Under the pieces are notes generated by a model. That model made no database searches. It was not told the origin of the DNA and saw only the letters and a list, made by a program, of their open reading frames with translations. Shown in pieces: positions 23,483 through 35,586 of a stretch of DNA of 64,000 nt. This DNA comes from Tragulus kanchil (lineage: Eukaryota; Chordata; Mammalia; Artiodactyla; Tragulidae). The first letter of the stretch is position 1, and each line of letters begins with the position of its first letter. A program made the translations under genes and the position numbers. Where the stretch lies: positions 168,671,608 through 168,735,607 of the forward strand of contig JAIOJX010000024.1 in assembly GCA_022376925.1 (NCBI GenBank), in the 5' to 3' direction.

Positions 23483-23729
23483 GGGCTGTTTCCAAATATC
23501 TAGTCTTCCTGTGAATTTTATACGAATTTCCCCCTCATCCAAAATTAATAGCAGCTCAGACTGAAGTTTTTGTATATATATGTTTTCTTCCTTCTCCGAC
23601 TAGAACTTCAGAATTAACTTTATGCATATCTATCTACAACATAGAACAAACCTCATCACTAGTGGTGAAACATCAGAAGTAACTTTTTTTGAGATCAAGA
23701 ATAAGAAAAGGAAGGCTTCTGTTACTGCT

Positions 23730-25240
23730 TTTATTTAATCTTGTTCTGGAAATCCTAGCCAAATCAATTTAAAAAAAAGAAAAAGAGGGAGAAGGGAAAT
23801 GAAGATTGAAAAGAAATCAGATGTTATTTATTGATAATAGACAATACTAAAACACTCACAGGTAACACAGATAATGTTTACAATGAAACTGTTCAAACTA
23901 AAAGAAATCAATAATTATGCAAGTATCAATTGCATCTAACAGTCAGAAAGTATAATTGTGGAAAGACATCCTTTCAGTTATCAAAGGAAAAATTAGGAAT
24001 AAACTTAACAAAAGAGAAGCATACTTTTTATGGAAAAATTATTATGTTCTATTAAAGGACATAAAATAAGATCTAAACAAAAACAGTATATACCACATTT
24101 ACGGATGGAAAGGTGCAAAATGATGAAAATTTTCATTTCCTTCCCAATCTAATATACAAATTCATTGAAATTCCAACCAAAATTCCTATAGGATTCTTCA
24201 AAGGACAGGCAGACTATCTTAAAATTCATATAGAAGCTAAAGGGCTAAGAAAGGCCAACACACTGATGAAGAAGAATGAGGAAGGGAGATTTAACCTCAC
24301 AATCATCAACACTTATAGTAAAGGGATGAGAACTAAACCATTACAGTAGTGATGCTGGGAAAGAAATACGTAACAAAGGGACAACAACAACAACAAAACA
24401 GAAGCAGACCTACACATATAAGAGAAATGAATCTATGCCCCAAAACACTGCTGCCATAATCAGTCACGGAAAAAATGAAGTTAGATCTCCTTCTTATACC
24501 ATATATCAAAATCAATTATAGATTGATTAAATACATAACTGGGAAAAGCAACTTTAACACTTTTAGAATATCTTTACAACCTTGGGATAGCAAAGAACTG
24601 CTTACACAAGAAACCAAATATACAAACTGCAAACAACAACAACAACAAAACTGGCTAATTCTTTGCTGCTGTTTAGCCACCAAGTCGTGTCTGCCTCTTT
24701 GCGACCCCATGGACTGCAGCACACGGGGCTTCCCTGTCCTTCACCCGCTCCCAGGGCTTGCCCGGCTTACGTCCAGTGAATTGGTGATGCCCCCCAAGCT
24801 GGCGGTTCAGATGGCAAATTCTAACTGTAAACATAAAAGCCTCTGTCCTGAAAAGGCATGTCAAAATTTCGAGAAGACAAGGTGCACAATGGGAAAATAT
24901 ATTTGAATACATATAACTGACAAAGTATTATTATCCAGAATATGTTAAAATGCCTATAAGTTATTAAAAGCCAAACAACTATTAAAAATATGGTCAAGAG
25001 ATATGAATAGAGAATTTACAGAAGATAAAACTCAAGTGGCCAATGGAAAGACGCACAGCCTCACCAATGAGCAGAGAAATTCCATTTAAAACGACAGTTT
25101 CATAGGGATGAGGTGGGCAAAAATTGAAGAACACAGAAGAGCAGTTCTAAGTATTGATAAGCTTCCTGTTGAACAACAGAACATCTCAAACAGTGCTAGC
25201 AGCAGTATAAGTTTGTGCAACCACTTTGAAGAGTTGTGAG
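23730..25240 (+). mobile_element. Old L1 LINE, ORF2 3' part (plus), decayed
   Basis: CTGGAAATCCTAGCCAAATCA begins an L1 ORF2 region. It continues through AATTCCAACCAAAATTCCTA, the AAGAAACCAAATATACAAAC and GACAAAGTATTATTATCCAG region, and CAATGAGCAGAGAAATTCCA. Many stops and indels show it is inactive and old. A BovB fragment interrupts it at 24661-24800. The part after 24783 recurs at 25914-26380. Confidence 0.8.
24661..24800 (-). mobile_element. BovB LINE 3' fragment (minus)
   Basis: TTTGCGACCCCATGGACTGC, then CTTCCCTGTCCTTCACCCGC and GTCCAGTGAATTGGTGATGC is the 3' end of BovB read on the reverse strand. BovB is a horizontally acquired RTE element abundant in ruminants. It is inserted in the old L1. 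Confidence 0.82.
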
Positions 25241-27005
25241 ATAACAGCTAGTAGATACATTCTTATCTGGTTCTGGTTCAGGCAATCTAGAAGTGAAAAC
25301 TAATTTGAAACCCTCCTGATACAAGTATTTATACTTTAATTGTTTAATTAAATTCATAATTGAGCCAGCAATAAAAAGAGACAGTTTCATGCATTAAGAG
25401 GAATTTGAAATCTAGAAACATAAACAATTTGTCTAAAACTAGTATATGAAGAAATAGAAAGTCTGAATGGTTCTTTAACCATTAAAGAAACTGAATCAGT
25501 ACTAGAGTTAAAAATCTTGTTACCCCCAAAATATCAGCATCAGATTTTATTTGAAGATTTTCTTATCCTTTCAAAGAACAGATCAATCCAATCTCATGTA
25601 AACTCTTTCAGAAGTAGCAGAGACAATCTTCAACTCAGTTCACAATATAACCATACCTGTCACGATATAACTATGACCAAAACCAGATGAGGAAGTATCA
25701 CACTCATCAAGAAAGATATAAGAATCTTAAAATATCACTAACCCAAATCCAGCTGTGCACACAAAAAGTAATCCATCATAAACAAAATGATTTTAACTGA
25801 GAAATTCAAGGGTACCTTAATGTTAAGACTTTAATAGATTAAATGAAAGAATAAATAGAACCAACAAATTACTCAAAGTGCAGACGTTCATAGACCTGCT
25901 ACCCATTGAATATGGTGATGCCCCAAGCTGGCGGTTCAGATGGCAAATTCTAACTGTAAACATAAAAGCCTCTGTCCTGAAAAGGCATGTCAAAATTTAG
26001 AAGACAAGGTGCACAATGGGAAAATATATTTGAATACATATAACTGACAAAGTATTATTATCCAGAATATGTTAAAATGCCTATAAGTTATTAAAAGCCA
26101 AACAACTATTAAAAATATGGTCAAGAGATATGAATAGAGAATTTACAGAAGATAAAACTCAAGTGGCCAATGGAAAGACGCACAGCCTCACCAATGAGCA
26201 GAGAAATTCCATTTAAAACGACAGTTTCATAGGGATGAGGTGGGCAAAAATTGAAGAACACAGAAGAGCAGTTCTAAGTATTGATAAGCTTCCTGTTGAA
26301 CAACAGAACATCTCAAACAGTGCTAGCAGCAGTATAAGTTTGTGCAACCACTTTGAAGAGTTGTGAGATAACAGCTAGTAGATACATTCTTATCTGGTTC
26401 TGGTTCAGGCAATCTAGAAGTGAAAACTAATTTGAAACCCTCCTGATACAAGTATTTATACTTTAATTGTTTAATTAAATTCATAATTGAGCCAGCAATA
26501 AAAAGAGACAGTTTCATGCATTAAGAGGAATTTGAAATCTAGAAACATAAACAATTTGTCTAAAACTAGTATATGAAGAAATAGAAAGTCTGAATGGTTC
26601 TTTAACCATTAAAGAAACTGAATCAGTACTAGAGTTAAAAATCTTGTTACCCCCAAAATATCAGCATCAGATTTTATTTGAAGATTTTCTTATCCTTTCA
26701 AAGAACAGATCAATCCAATCTCATGTAAACTCTTTCAGAAGTAGCAGAGACAATCTTCAACTCAGTTCACAATATAACCATACCTGTCACGATATAACTA
26801 TGACCAAAACCAGATGAGGAAGTATCACACTCATCAAGAAAGATATAAGAATCTTAAAATATCACTAACCCAAATCCAGCTGTGCACACAAAAAGTAATC
26901 CATCATAAACAAAATGATTTTAACTGAGAAATTCAAGGGTACCTTAATGTTAAGACTTTAATAGATTAAATGAAAGAATAAATAGAACCAACAAATTACT
27001 CAAAA
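24783..27005 (+). repeat. Direct duplication, shift about 1131
   Basis: Copy 1 is 24783-25876 and copy 2 is 25914-27005. The roughly 37 bases between them partly resemble the sequence after copy 2 (a shared GACGTTCATAGA), as if copy 1 had a noisy extension. A run of six C in copy 1 is four C in copy 2. The content is mostly old L1. Confidence 0.96.
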
Positions 27006-27057
27006 AAGGATAAGCAAGACGTTCATAGAGAAATGTTTTAATTTATTAAAATACATT

Positions 27058-27270
27058 GTTGTTGTTGAGTCGCTTACTCATGTCCGACTCTTTGCAACCC
27101 CTTGAATTGTAGCCCGCCCACTCCTCTGTCCATGAGACTATCCCTGAGATTTCCCAGGCAAGAATACTGGAGTGGGTTGCCATTTCCTTCTCCAGGTGAC
27201 CTTCCCAACCCAGGGATCAAGCCCTCATGGGCAGGCAGATTGTTTACCACTGAGCCACCTGAGAAGACCA
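27058..27270 (-). mobile_element. Bov-tA SINE (minus)
   Basis: The reverse complement starts CTTCTCAGGTGGCTCAGTGG and includes GGCAACCCACTCCAGTATTC and GGGTTGCAAAGAGTCGGACA, ending in AACAACAACA. It is full length apart from a short B-box deletion. Confidence 0.9.
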
Positions 27271-27414
27271 AAACAACATTAAAGAAGACCCAAATACATG
27301 GAAAAACTATGCCCTGTTCAAAGACAGGAAGACTCCATGATATAAAGTGTCAATACTCTAAAACCTGATCTTTATATTCTATGCAAGCTAATTCTACAGT
27401 TAAAAAAAACAATG

Positions 27415-27716
27415 GGGCTTCCCCTGGTGGTTCAGTGGGTAAGGACACCGCCTTGCAGTGCAAGGGGCGCCGGTTCGATCCCTGGCCTGGGAAGATCCCA
27501 CGTGCCGCGGAGCGGCTGGACCGATGTGTCCAATTACCAAGCCGGAGCTCTGCGACAACAGATGCCACCACAATGGGAGGCCCGCAGGAGCCAAAGAACA
27601 AAGACGGATGAAAATAGAGAAATGAAAGACCAATAGAAGTGGCCCGCCCGCTCGCCTCCCTCCCCAACCCGATCCCCGCCCAAAATAAATAAATAAATAA
27701 ATCTTAAAAAAAAAAA
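27415..27716 (+). mobile_element. Young CHR-like SINE with TSD and 30-bp internal deletion
   Basis: GGGCTTCCCCTGGTGGTTCA head, CCGGTTCGATCCCTGGCCTG, GATGAAAATAGAGAAATGAA, pyrimidine stretch, (AAAT)n-CTT-A(n). The GGAGCGCATGCGCCCAGAGC segment of other members is missing. The target duplication A8-CAATG is at 27402-27414 and 27717-27729. Confidence 0.93.
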
Positions 27717-27821
27717 AAAAAAAACAATGACTCACACACAACCAAGATATTTGTAAAGAATCAGGAAAAGGAAAATGTTCTAGCAGATATCAAGAGCTTA
27801 AGCTATAATAGTTAAGATGGA

Positions 27822-28142
27822 GGCTTCCCTGGTGGTCCAGTGGGTAAGGACACTGCCTTGCAGTGCATGGGGCGCCAGTTCGATCCCTGGCCTGGGCAGA
27901 TCCCACGTGCTGCGGAGTGGCTGGACCCATGTGTCCAATGACCGAGCCGGAGCTCTGGAGCGCATGCGCCCAGAGCCGGTGCTCTGCAACAACAGAGGCC
28001 ACCGCGATGGGAGGCCCACACAGGTCAGAGAACAAAGACGGATGAAGATAGACAAATGAAAGACCAATAGAAAAGAAGTGGCCCGCCCGCCCCCCTCCCT
28101 CCCCAACCCGCCCCCCACAAAAAGGAAGGAAAAAAAAAAAAA
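27822..28142 (+). mobile_element. Young CHR-like SINE
   Basis: GAGGCTTCCCTGGTGGTCCA head, GCATGCGCCCAGAGCCGGTG, CGGATGAAGATAGACAAATG, pyrimidine stretch and an A-rich tail. It ends 30 bp before the retroviral gag start, so it may have replaced or displaced the proviral leader. No clean target duplication is seen. Confidence 0.9.
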
Positions 28143-28173
28143 GAATTAGAGGCGTCTCAGGTTTGGGTCTGAA

Positions 28174-29822
28174 ATGGGTCAGGCGGCATCAGACCCAACC
28201 AGTACCTCCTGGGTCATATCCTCGGGGACTGGGAAAGATTCAGACTACTGGGATTAAAAAAAAAAAAAAAGCTTATTAGGCTATGTAATCATGTTTGGCC
28301 GCAATATGAGTTAGGAAGCCAAGAAAAATGGCCACTAAATGGGTGCCTGAATTATGATATGATATTACTGTTATATGTTCAACTTTCATGGCCTTGTATC
28401 TAGACAATGAGATTTGAAAAGAATTTAAGGTGTGTGTAGCTTGGCAGGAAAATTCTAGGAAAAAACCAAAAGATCTTTTAACTGATGGACCCTGGGGCCA
28501 TTCAAATGTTCAATCCTCTGCAAGGAGCTGCTGGAGCTACTCCGTGCCTACTGGGAGGAGCCATTGTCTCTGGGGATGACCCAGCTAGGAAAGAAGAGGC
28601 CCCACCCATATTCAGGAGCTGCTTTGTACCCCGAATTACCCAAGGGACCCATCCTTAGCTCAGCTAGCAGTGACAATAATGTAAGTTACCAACCAACTGC
28701 CCCTACAGTTCTGCCTCTCAGAAAAGTTCATGATAGAAATCAAAAAACAGTAAGAGTCTATGTACCTTTCTCAATGTCTGATCTAAGTATGGCAGAAGAC
28801 AAGTTGGGAAGTTTTTCTGAGAATCCTAAACGTTTTACAAAAGAATTAATCAGACCAGTGAGGTCTTTTGATCTCGCCTGGGAAGACCTGCAGATGGCAC
28901 TATCCCACTGCTGCACCCCCGAGGGTGTAATACTGGGTGTAACACTGGCGGCCAGAGGTCACGCCGACCACCTGGCAGCCCCAGCCCGACAGGCTCATGC
29001 AGTGCCCTGGTGAGGAGCGAGGCTGTTCCTGAGACAACCCCGAAGTGGAATTACCAGCTGAACTCTACTGACAGAGCTAGACAGGATCGCATGAATAACT
29101 GTTTAATAGAAGATATGAAAAAACTTAGAGCAAAACCTGTTAACTATGAAAAGGTGAAAGAGGTCCAACAGACACAACATGAAAATCCTGCAGGCTTCCA
29201 AAGTAGATTAGTGGAGGCTTTTAGGGGAAAATATAAACGTGGATCCCTCCTCCTCAGAGGGACAGGCCCTTTTGGCTATGCATTTCATAGCCCAATCTGC
29301 CCCCAACATCAGGCGCAAGATTCAGAAAGCAAGTGCTGGTCCTCAGACTCCAATGAATGATTTGCTCCAATTGGCTTATTTAGTTTTTAATAATAGGGAT
29401 ATGGTTGAAAAGGCCAGAGAAATATGCAAAGGACCCAAATGATCGCAATGGCTTTGTCTGCTCAAGAAACCACCAGCTAGGAGACTGCCTTTCCGGGCCA
29501 ATCTGGTCCCGGCAGACCACGAGGCCCATGGGTACCCATGCTAGGCCGGTGTACCCTGTGTGGACAAAAGGGGCACTGGAAGAAGGACTCCTGTCTATGT
29601 GTCTTTTGCAAACAGCCAGAGCATTGGCAGAGGGAATGCCCCAGACGCCAGGGAGTGATGGGGGCCCCTCAGCCATTGATGGTTTTGCAATCAGAAGACC
29701 AACAGGGCCCAAGGCCAAAAGTGGCTCTGCCTAGAAATACTACCTACATAACTAATGTCCAGCCTCGGGTGGTCATTGATTGCAACCTTCTCAGTCTTAA
29801 CCCAAAGGACTGGAAATCTTAA
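28174..29822 (+). pseudogene. Endogenous retrovirus class I (gammaretrovirus-like) gag remnant
   Basis: An ATG-Gly start at 28174 (N-myristoylation type) is followed by a matrix-like stretch broken by a stop at 28255 and by frame changes. A capsid-like stretch is readable from about 28740, with a major-homology-type segment near 29190-29240. A nucleocapsid with two adjacent zinc knuckles lies near 29550-29640: the second is CX2CX4HX4C, while the first has five residues between His and the last Cys. Two knuckles are unusual for gammaretroviruses, which mostly have one. Stops and frameshifts show that it is inactive. No 5' LTR or primer-binding site is visible; a young SINE abuts it upstream. 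The part after 28771 recurs at 29867-30932 through an assembly-type duplication. Confidence 0.85.
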
Positions 29823-30932
29823 CAGTCATAAAAATATGTAATGTTTTAAAATCAGAAAACCTTTCTTCAATGTCTGATCTAAGTATGGCAGAAGACAAGT
29901 TGGGAAGTTTTTCTGAGAATCCTAAACGTTTTACAAAAGAATTAATCAGACCAGTGAGGTCTTTTGATCTCGCCTGGGAAGACCTGCAGATGGCACTATC
30001 CCACTGCTGCACCCCCGAGGGTGTAATACTGGGTGTAACACTGGCGGCCAGAGGTCACGCCGACCACCTGGCAGCCCCAGCCCGACAGGCTCATGCAGTG
30101 CCCTGGTGAGGAGCGAGGCTGTTCCTGAGACAACCCCGAAGTGGAATTACCAGCTGAACTCTACTGACAGAGCTAGACAGGATCGCATGAATAACTGTTT
30201 AATAGAAGATATGAAAAAACTTAGAGCAAAACCTGTTAACTATGAAAAGGTGAAAGAGGTCCAACAGACACAACATGAAAATCCTGCAGGCTTCCAAAGT
30301 AGATTAGTGGAGGCTTTTAGGGAATATATAAACGTGGATCCCTCCTCCTCAGAGGGACAGGCCCTTTTGGCTATGCATTTCATAGCCCAATCTGCCCCCA
30401 ACATCAGGCGCAAGATTCAGAAAGCAAGTGCTGGTCCTCAGACTCCAATGAATGATTTGCTCCAATTGGCTTATTTAGTTTTTAATAATAGGGATATGGT
30501 TGAAAAGGCCAGAGAAATATGCAAAGGACCCAAATGATCGCAATGGCTTTGTCTGCTCAAGAAACCACCAGCTAGGAGACTGCCTTTCCGGGCCAATCTG
30601 GTCCCGGCAGACCACGAGGCCCATGGGTACCCATGCTAGGCCGGTGTACCCTGTGTGGACAAAAGGGGCACTGGAAGAAGGACTCCTGTCTATGTGTCTT
30701 TTGCAAACAGCCAGAGCATTGGCAGAGGGAATGCCCCAGACGCCAGGGAGTGATGGGGGCCCCTCAGCCATTGATGGTTTTGCAATCAGAAGACCAACAG
30801 GGCCCAAGGCCAAAAGTGGCTCTGCCTAGAAATACTACCTACATAACTAATGTCCAGCCTCGGGTGGTCATTGATTGCAACCTTCTCAGTCTTAACCCAA
30901 AGGACTGGAAATCTTAACAGTCATAAAAAATA
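28771..30932 (+). repeat. Direct duplication, shift 1096, within retroviral gag
   Basis: Copy 1 is 28771-29849 and copy 2 is 29867-30932. The copies differ by an indel near 29224 and 30321 that breaks the gag frame in copy 1 only. An identical decayed provirus cannot have gained a precise internal 1.1 kb tandem and one frameshift without other divergence unless the event is very recent, so an assembly cause is favoured. Confidence 0.96.
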
Positions 30933-31130
30933 TGTAATGGGGTTGTCAAAAAAGAAACAGGGGCACACTTTCCTGGGGCCTATTCTGTGCAATGCTAATA
31001 GACAACTGTTTTTGCATTCGTTTCTGTTTGTGCCTGATTGTCCTATCCTTTTAATGGAGAGAGATTGATTAACTAAGCTAGGAGTCACTCTGTCTCTGGA
31101 CGGGAAAAGGAACCACTCTCACTGTGTAAT
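29867..31130 (+). pseudogene. Endogenous retrovirus: repeated capsid/nucleocapsid plus protease and RT start remnants
   Basis: The second assembled copy of the gag segment runs to 30932, and unlike the first it stays in frame across the capsid. Beyond it the reading frame at 30933-31068 looks like the C-terminal part of a retroviral protease (LHSFLFVPDCPILLMERD-like end). A broken stretch follows, resembling the beginning of reverse transcriptase (LTKLGVTLSL-type). The protease active-site motif is not recognisable, and RT itself is missing. This suggests a large internal deletion in the provirus. It is non-functional. Confidence 0.75.
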
Positions 31131-31880
31131 TAATACAGACAAAGAGTAATTCATGATCATGATTGAGTTGGGTTGGGTAACGGATTTCAGTAGGGATGGG
31201 TTAAGACGGGACTAGATTTGGTCTCTTCCTCCAAAGTTTTCTTAAAATGCTGCTTTTGACAAACAGATATGGTTTGACAAATTGTGGTATAATTCTTTGC
31301 CTTTAAGTGATTTGTATTTACTTTGGAGATCTTCATATAGTTTCAATTAGAAAATAAATATTGTCTCACAGTGACTTATGATCTTATCTGACTAAAAAGT
31401 AACTTTGGTATGTTTTACAGGGTCCCCGTGATATGGCAAAGAAAAATGGTTTATTAAGATTATTCAATATGTTAAGTTAAATGTCATTGTTTGTAATTCT
31501 GGTTATTGTAATCCACCTTTATCGCACGACGTAATCAGATGTTTGACCATGCCTTTTAAGTCTTCTGTCATTTATAGATATATTTGTCCCCTGGTGCTGG
31601 TATAGAACTTGCCCAATCATCAAGGGGATCCATAGGAAGGCTACAGAACCCAGTTACTACCGCTCTACATCAAGATGATGGCTATGTAGGGATTTCAACA
31701 CATACAGACTAACACTAGGAGATGCCCTGTACCTGGGGCCCCCAGATCAGGTACCCAGAGATTTTTACTCCCAGATAGGCAGGGTCAACGCCCATGCTCA
31801 CCTTGAAGCAACTGCAGAAGGGGCACCTTCGCCCTTCTGCCTCCCATAAGACAATGGCAGTAAAATCTCTGAGAGGGGAA
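31131..31880. other. Unassigned sequence downstream of ERV pro remnant
   Basis: I could not recognise pol or env here. 31600-31880 may be a decayed proviral 3' region because it leads into an LTR-like stretch, but there is no supporting motif. Confidence 0.35.
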
Positions 31881-32133
31881 TGTAAGGGATAGGGAAAGGG
31901 GCAGGGCACAATATTTGAAAAGAATGACACACCCAGAGGCACCGTGACAGTTCTGCCCCTTCCCTAAGAGAGTTGGAATAACCCTCCCACTCATTAGCAT
32001 ATGGAATTACCCAGCCCATCCAAGCTGAGGGCGCCATGTTTTCTGGACCACTGGATTTGCTCTGCGATAGCCCATGCTCTGCCTGTGTAGTGTGCTTTCT
32101 CTGAATCTGAACAAATCTATTTCTTACCTATCA
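31881..32133 (+). mobile_element. Possible ERV LTR fragment
   Basis: TGTAAGGGATAGGGAAAGGG starts with TG and follows an A/G-rich stretch (AATCTCTGAGAGGGGAA) like a polypurine tract. The segment ends before an A-run and L1 3' sequence. Placement downstream of gag/pro fits a 3' LTR, but no matching 5' LTR is present, so this is tentative. Confidence 0.4.
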
Positions 32134-32139
32134 AAAAAA

Positions 32140-32530
32140 AAAAAAAATACAGGGCTATTCAGCCACAAAAATGGAGTGAAAGCCTGCCATTTGCAACAAC
32201 ATGGATGGACTTTGAGAGCATTATGCTAAGTGAATTAAGTCAGACGAGAAAGACAAATACTGTATGATCTCACTTACATGTGGAATTTAAAACAAAAACC
32301 AAGCTTGTAGATACAGAGAAAAGGCCAGCGGTTGCCAGAGATAAGCACTGGTGACTGGGCGGAATGGGTATCAGGGGTCAAAAGACACACACTTCCAGTT
32401 ATAAAGCAAATCAGCCGTGGGGTGTCACATACATCATGGCGACTACAGTCAGCAAGAAAACTGCTAAGAGAATATATCTTTGAAAGTTCTCATCACAAAA
32501 AAGGGGGACAAATGGTATCTAAAATATATA
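32140..32530 (+). mobile_element. L1 LINE 3' end
   Basis: CATTATGCTAAGTGAATTAA, GAAAGACAAATACTGTATGA, TCTCACTTACATGTGGAATT and GCCAGCGGTTGCCAGAGATA are the classic mammalian L1 3' pattern in plus orientation. It is truncated and inactive. Confidence 0.88.
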
Positions 32531-33039
32531 AAGAGAATGGTTTCATAAAGTTCCATTATTCAGCTTCAACCATTATCAACTCAGAGCCCATCTTGTTTCA
32601 TGGATACCCCCTACTCTCATGCTGGATTAACTGAAAAGAAAACCTCAGATATTATTTCTTCTGTAAATATTCAGTATTTTCTCAGTCATAGGCAGTAATA
32701 TCTTTCCAAAAGATAAACTCTTTTTAAAAAATAACATGATACCATTATCACATTGAAGCAGTTTTAAAATAACACTAAGATAATCAAACATTTTGCTAAT
32801 CAAACAGCTGCTTTGTTCAAATCAAGATCAACACATTTCATTTGGTTATTTGTCTCTTCTGTTTCTGTGTATCTATAAACTCTCTTTTATTTTTCTTCAA
32901 TTTATTTATCAAAGAACTGGGTTGTCCTGTAGAGTTTCCCACATTCTGGATTTTGCTCATGGCATCACCATGGTGTCATTTAACAGCATCACTATTACAT
33001 AGTGTGAATCACTTTTCGATGCTGGTCATAGTGTTATCT

Positions 33040-33247
33040 GGGCTTCCCTGGTGACTCAGTTGGTAAAGAATCTGTCTGCAATGTGGGAGACCTGGGTTCC
33101 ATCCCTTGGAAAGATCCCTTGGAGGAGGGCATGGCAACCCACTTCAGTATTCTTGCCTGGAGACTCCCCATGGACAGAGGACTCTGGTGGGCAGCAGTCC
33201 AGGGGGTCAAAAGGAGTCAGACACAACTGAGCAACTAAGGACACAGT
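33040..33247 (+). mobile_element. Bov-tA SINE
   Basis: GGGCTTCCCTGGTGACTCAG head, GGGTTCCATCCCTTGGAAAG, GGCATGGCAACCCACTTCAG, GTCAGACACAACTGAGCAAC tail. The flanks CATAGTG and CACAGTG may be a diverged target duplication. Confidence 0.92.
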
Positions 33248-33283
33248 GCTACTTATTATACTGTAAATAATTCATAGATCACA

Positions 33284-35458
33284 GATATAGTCACCGCTTC
33301 TTCAGTGCTTACCAAGCACCACAGTATTCTTCCCAGCATACTTGACACAAATTACCTCATTTCATCTTCATAACAACCCCATGTGGTATTATTATCTTTA
33401 GTCTAGAGGTGAAGAAAACGAGGTTTAGAAAGGTTAAAGAAAGTGGGCCACAGTCAAGCAAGCAGTCGATATATGGGTTCAACCCAGTTCTGTTTAGAAA
33501 CCGCAATTTAACCGGAGTTAAAACGTATACTTCTATCCATTCCATGATAAAACCCCCTGTCCTTTGCCTTGGGTTGTGGTTGGTTGTTTTTTCTCAACTC
33601 TGGGAAGTAGTCCTTCAGTCCATCCAGAGAACTTGCCCTCACATTTCACCTCCACACTTAGGATTCTTTCAGCATCCAGTAACAGGGAGTTCTATCTCAA
33701 ATGGGCTCAACCATAAGGATATTTACTCTCTCATATCACAAGAAGCCCGGAAGCAGGGAAGCACCAGCGCCGACTGACCGGCTTGCTGACTCGTCAACCA
33801 CGTCACAGAGCCACGCGCGTCCTCTCTCCTCCGCCGTCACCAGCGTCCTGAGCCAGGCCTGGTCCTGAGCTTGGATCCCCTGATGGCTCTGGAGTGACTC
33901 TCCCAGTCTCAGGTGACACAGCCAAATACAACTTCCCATGGAGACGGTGGCATAGCTCCCTGTACGTCTCTATTTAAGAGCAAGAAAACCTTTCCCAGAA
34001 GCCCTCCAGCAGACTTCTCCTCGGATCACACTGGCCAGAACTGGGTCACAGGCCCCGCCCTCATCTCTGAGGAGCCAGTCCGAAGATTCTATTCCCCTTG
34101 CCCGTGACAGGCTGGTGTGGGGCGGTAACAGGATCACATTCCCCAAAGGGCAGACACCGGAACAGGCTTCTGTAAAGAAGGAAGAGTGAGGGATGAATGC
34201 TGAGCAGGCAAGCAACAGCATCTTCCACGTATGCCACAGGCTGCATGGAGAATCTACTGTGGATGCATCCGCCTCCTCGTTGCATGAAGAGGAGGTGAGA
34301 CAAGCTGGTCCGTAAGGTCCCTTCCAGGTCTAGCAGTTGTGTTCCAATTTTGCATTTTTATATAAATGGGACTGGGATATAGTCACGCTTCTTCAGTGCT
34401 TACCAAGCACCACAGTATTCTTCCCAGCATACTTGACACAAATTACCTCATTTCATCTTCATAACAACCCCATGTGGTATTATTATCTTTAGTCTAGAGG
34501 TGAAGAAAACGAGGTTTAGAAAGGTTAAAGAAAGTGGGCCACAGTCAAGCAAGCAGTCGATATATGGGTTCAACCCAGTTCTGTTTAGAAACCGCAATTT
34601 AACCGGAGTTAAACGATACTTCTATCCATTCCATGATAAAACCCCCTGTCCTTTGCCTTGGGTTGTGGTTGGTTGTTTTTTCTCAACTCTGGGAAGTAGT
34701 CCTTCAGTCCATCCAGAGAACTTGCCCTCACATTTCACCTCCACACTTAGGATTCTTTCAGCATCCAGTAACAGGGAGTTCTATCTCAAATGGGCTCAAC
34801 CATAAGGATATTTACTCTCTCATATCACAAGAAGCCCGGAAGCAGGGAAGCACCAGCGCCGACTGACCGGCTTGCTGACTCGCAACCACGCCACAGAGCC
34901 ACGCGCCTCTCTCCTCCGCCGCCACCAGCGTCCTGAGCCAGGCCTGGTCCTGAGCTTGGATCCCCTGATGGCTCTGGAGTGACTCTCCCAGTCTCAGGTG
35001 ACACAGCCAAATACAACTTCCCATGGAGACGGTGGCATAGCTCCCTGTACGTCTCTATTTAAGAGCAAGAAAACCTTTCCCAGAAGCCCTCCAGCAGACT
35101 TCTCCTCGGATCACACTGGCCAGAACTGGGTCACAGGCCCCGCCCTCATCTCTGAGGAGCCAGTCCGAAGATTCTATTCCCTTGCCCGTGACAGGCTGGT
35201 GTGGGGCGGTAACAGGATCACATTCCCCAAAGGGCAGACACCGGAACAGGCTTCTGTAAAGAAGGAAGAGTGAGGGATGAATGCTGAGCAGGCAAGCAAC
35301 AGCATCTTCCACGTATGCCACAGGCTGCATGGAGAATCTACTGTGGATGCATCCGCCTCCTCGTTGCATGAAGAGGAGGTGAGACAAGCTGGTCCGTAAG
35401 GTCCCTTCCAGGTCTAGCAGTTGTGTTCCAATTTTGCATTTTTATATAAATGGGACTG
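33284..35458 (+). repeat. Direct duplication, shift 1092
   Basis: Copy 1 is 33284-34375 and copy 2 is 34376-35458. Copy 1 has extra bases in a CG-rich stretch (CTCGTCAACCACGTCACAG versus CTCGCAACCACGCCACAG; GCGCGTCCTCTC versus GCGCCTCTC), typical of consensus error. Each copy holds the same MIR-type fragment. Confidence 0.97.
33290..33510 (+). mobile_element. MIR-type SINE
   Basis: ATTACCTCATTTCATCTTCA, ACCCCATGTGGTATTATTAT and GTGAAGAAAACGAGGTTTAG, then AAGTGGGCCACAGTCAAGCA, is a readable MIR core in plus orientation. Second assembled copy at about 34382-34600. Confidence 0.75.
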
Positions 35459-35586
35459 GGACTCTTGGATAGCTCTTCTGTCTCTGCTTTGGCTGCCAAC
35501 TGTGACTGTGACCGATGAAGTCATTTCCAAGCTTGCTTCCTTTCACACGCTTCATCTGAGACGGTGCTTCATTCACTTCATCACAC

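Noticed and set aside
23730..25240. Functional L1 ORF2
   Set aside because: Many stops and indels and a BovB insertion; it is old and inactive.
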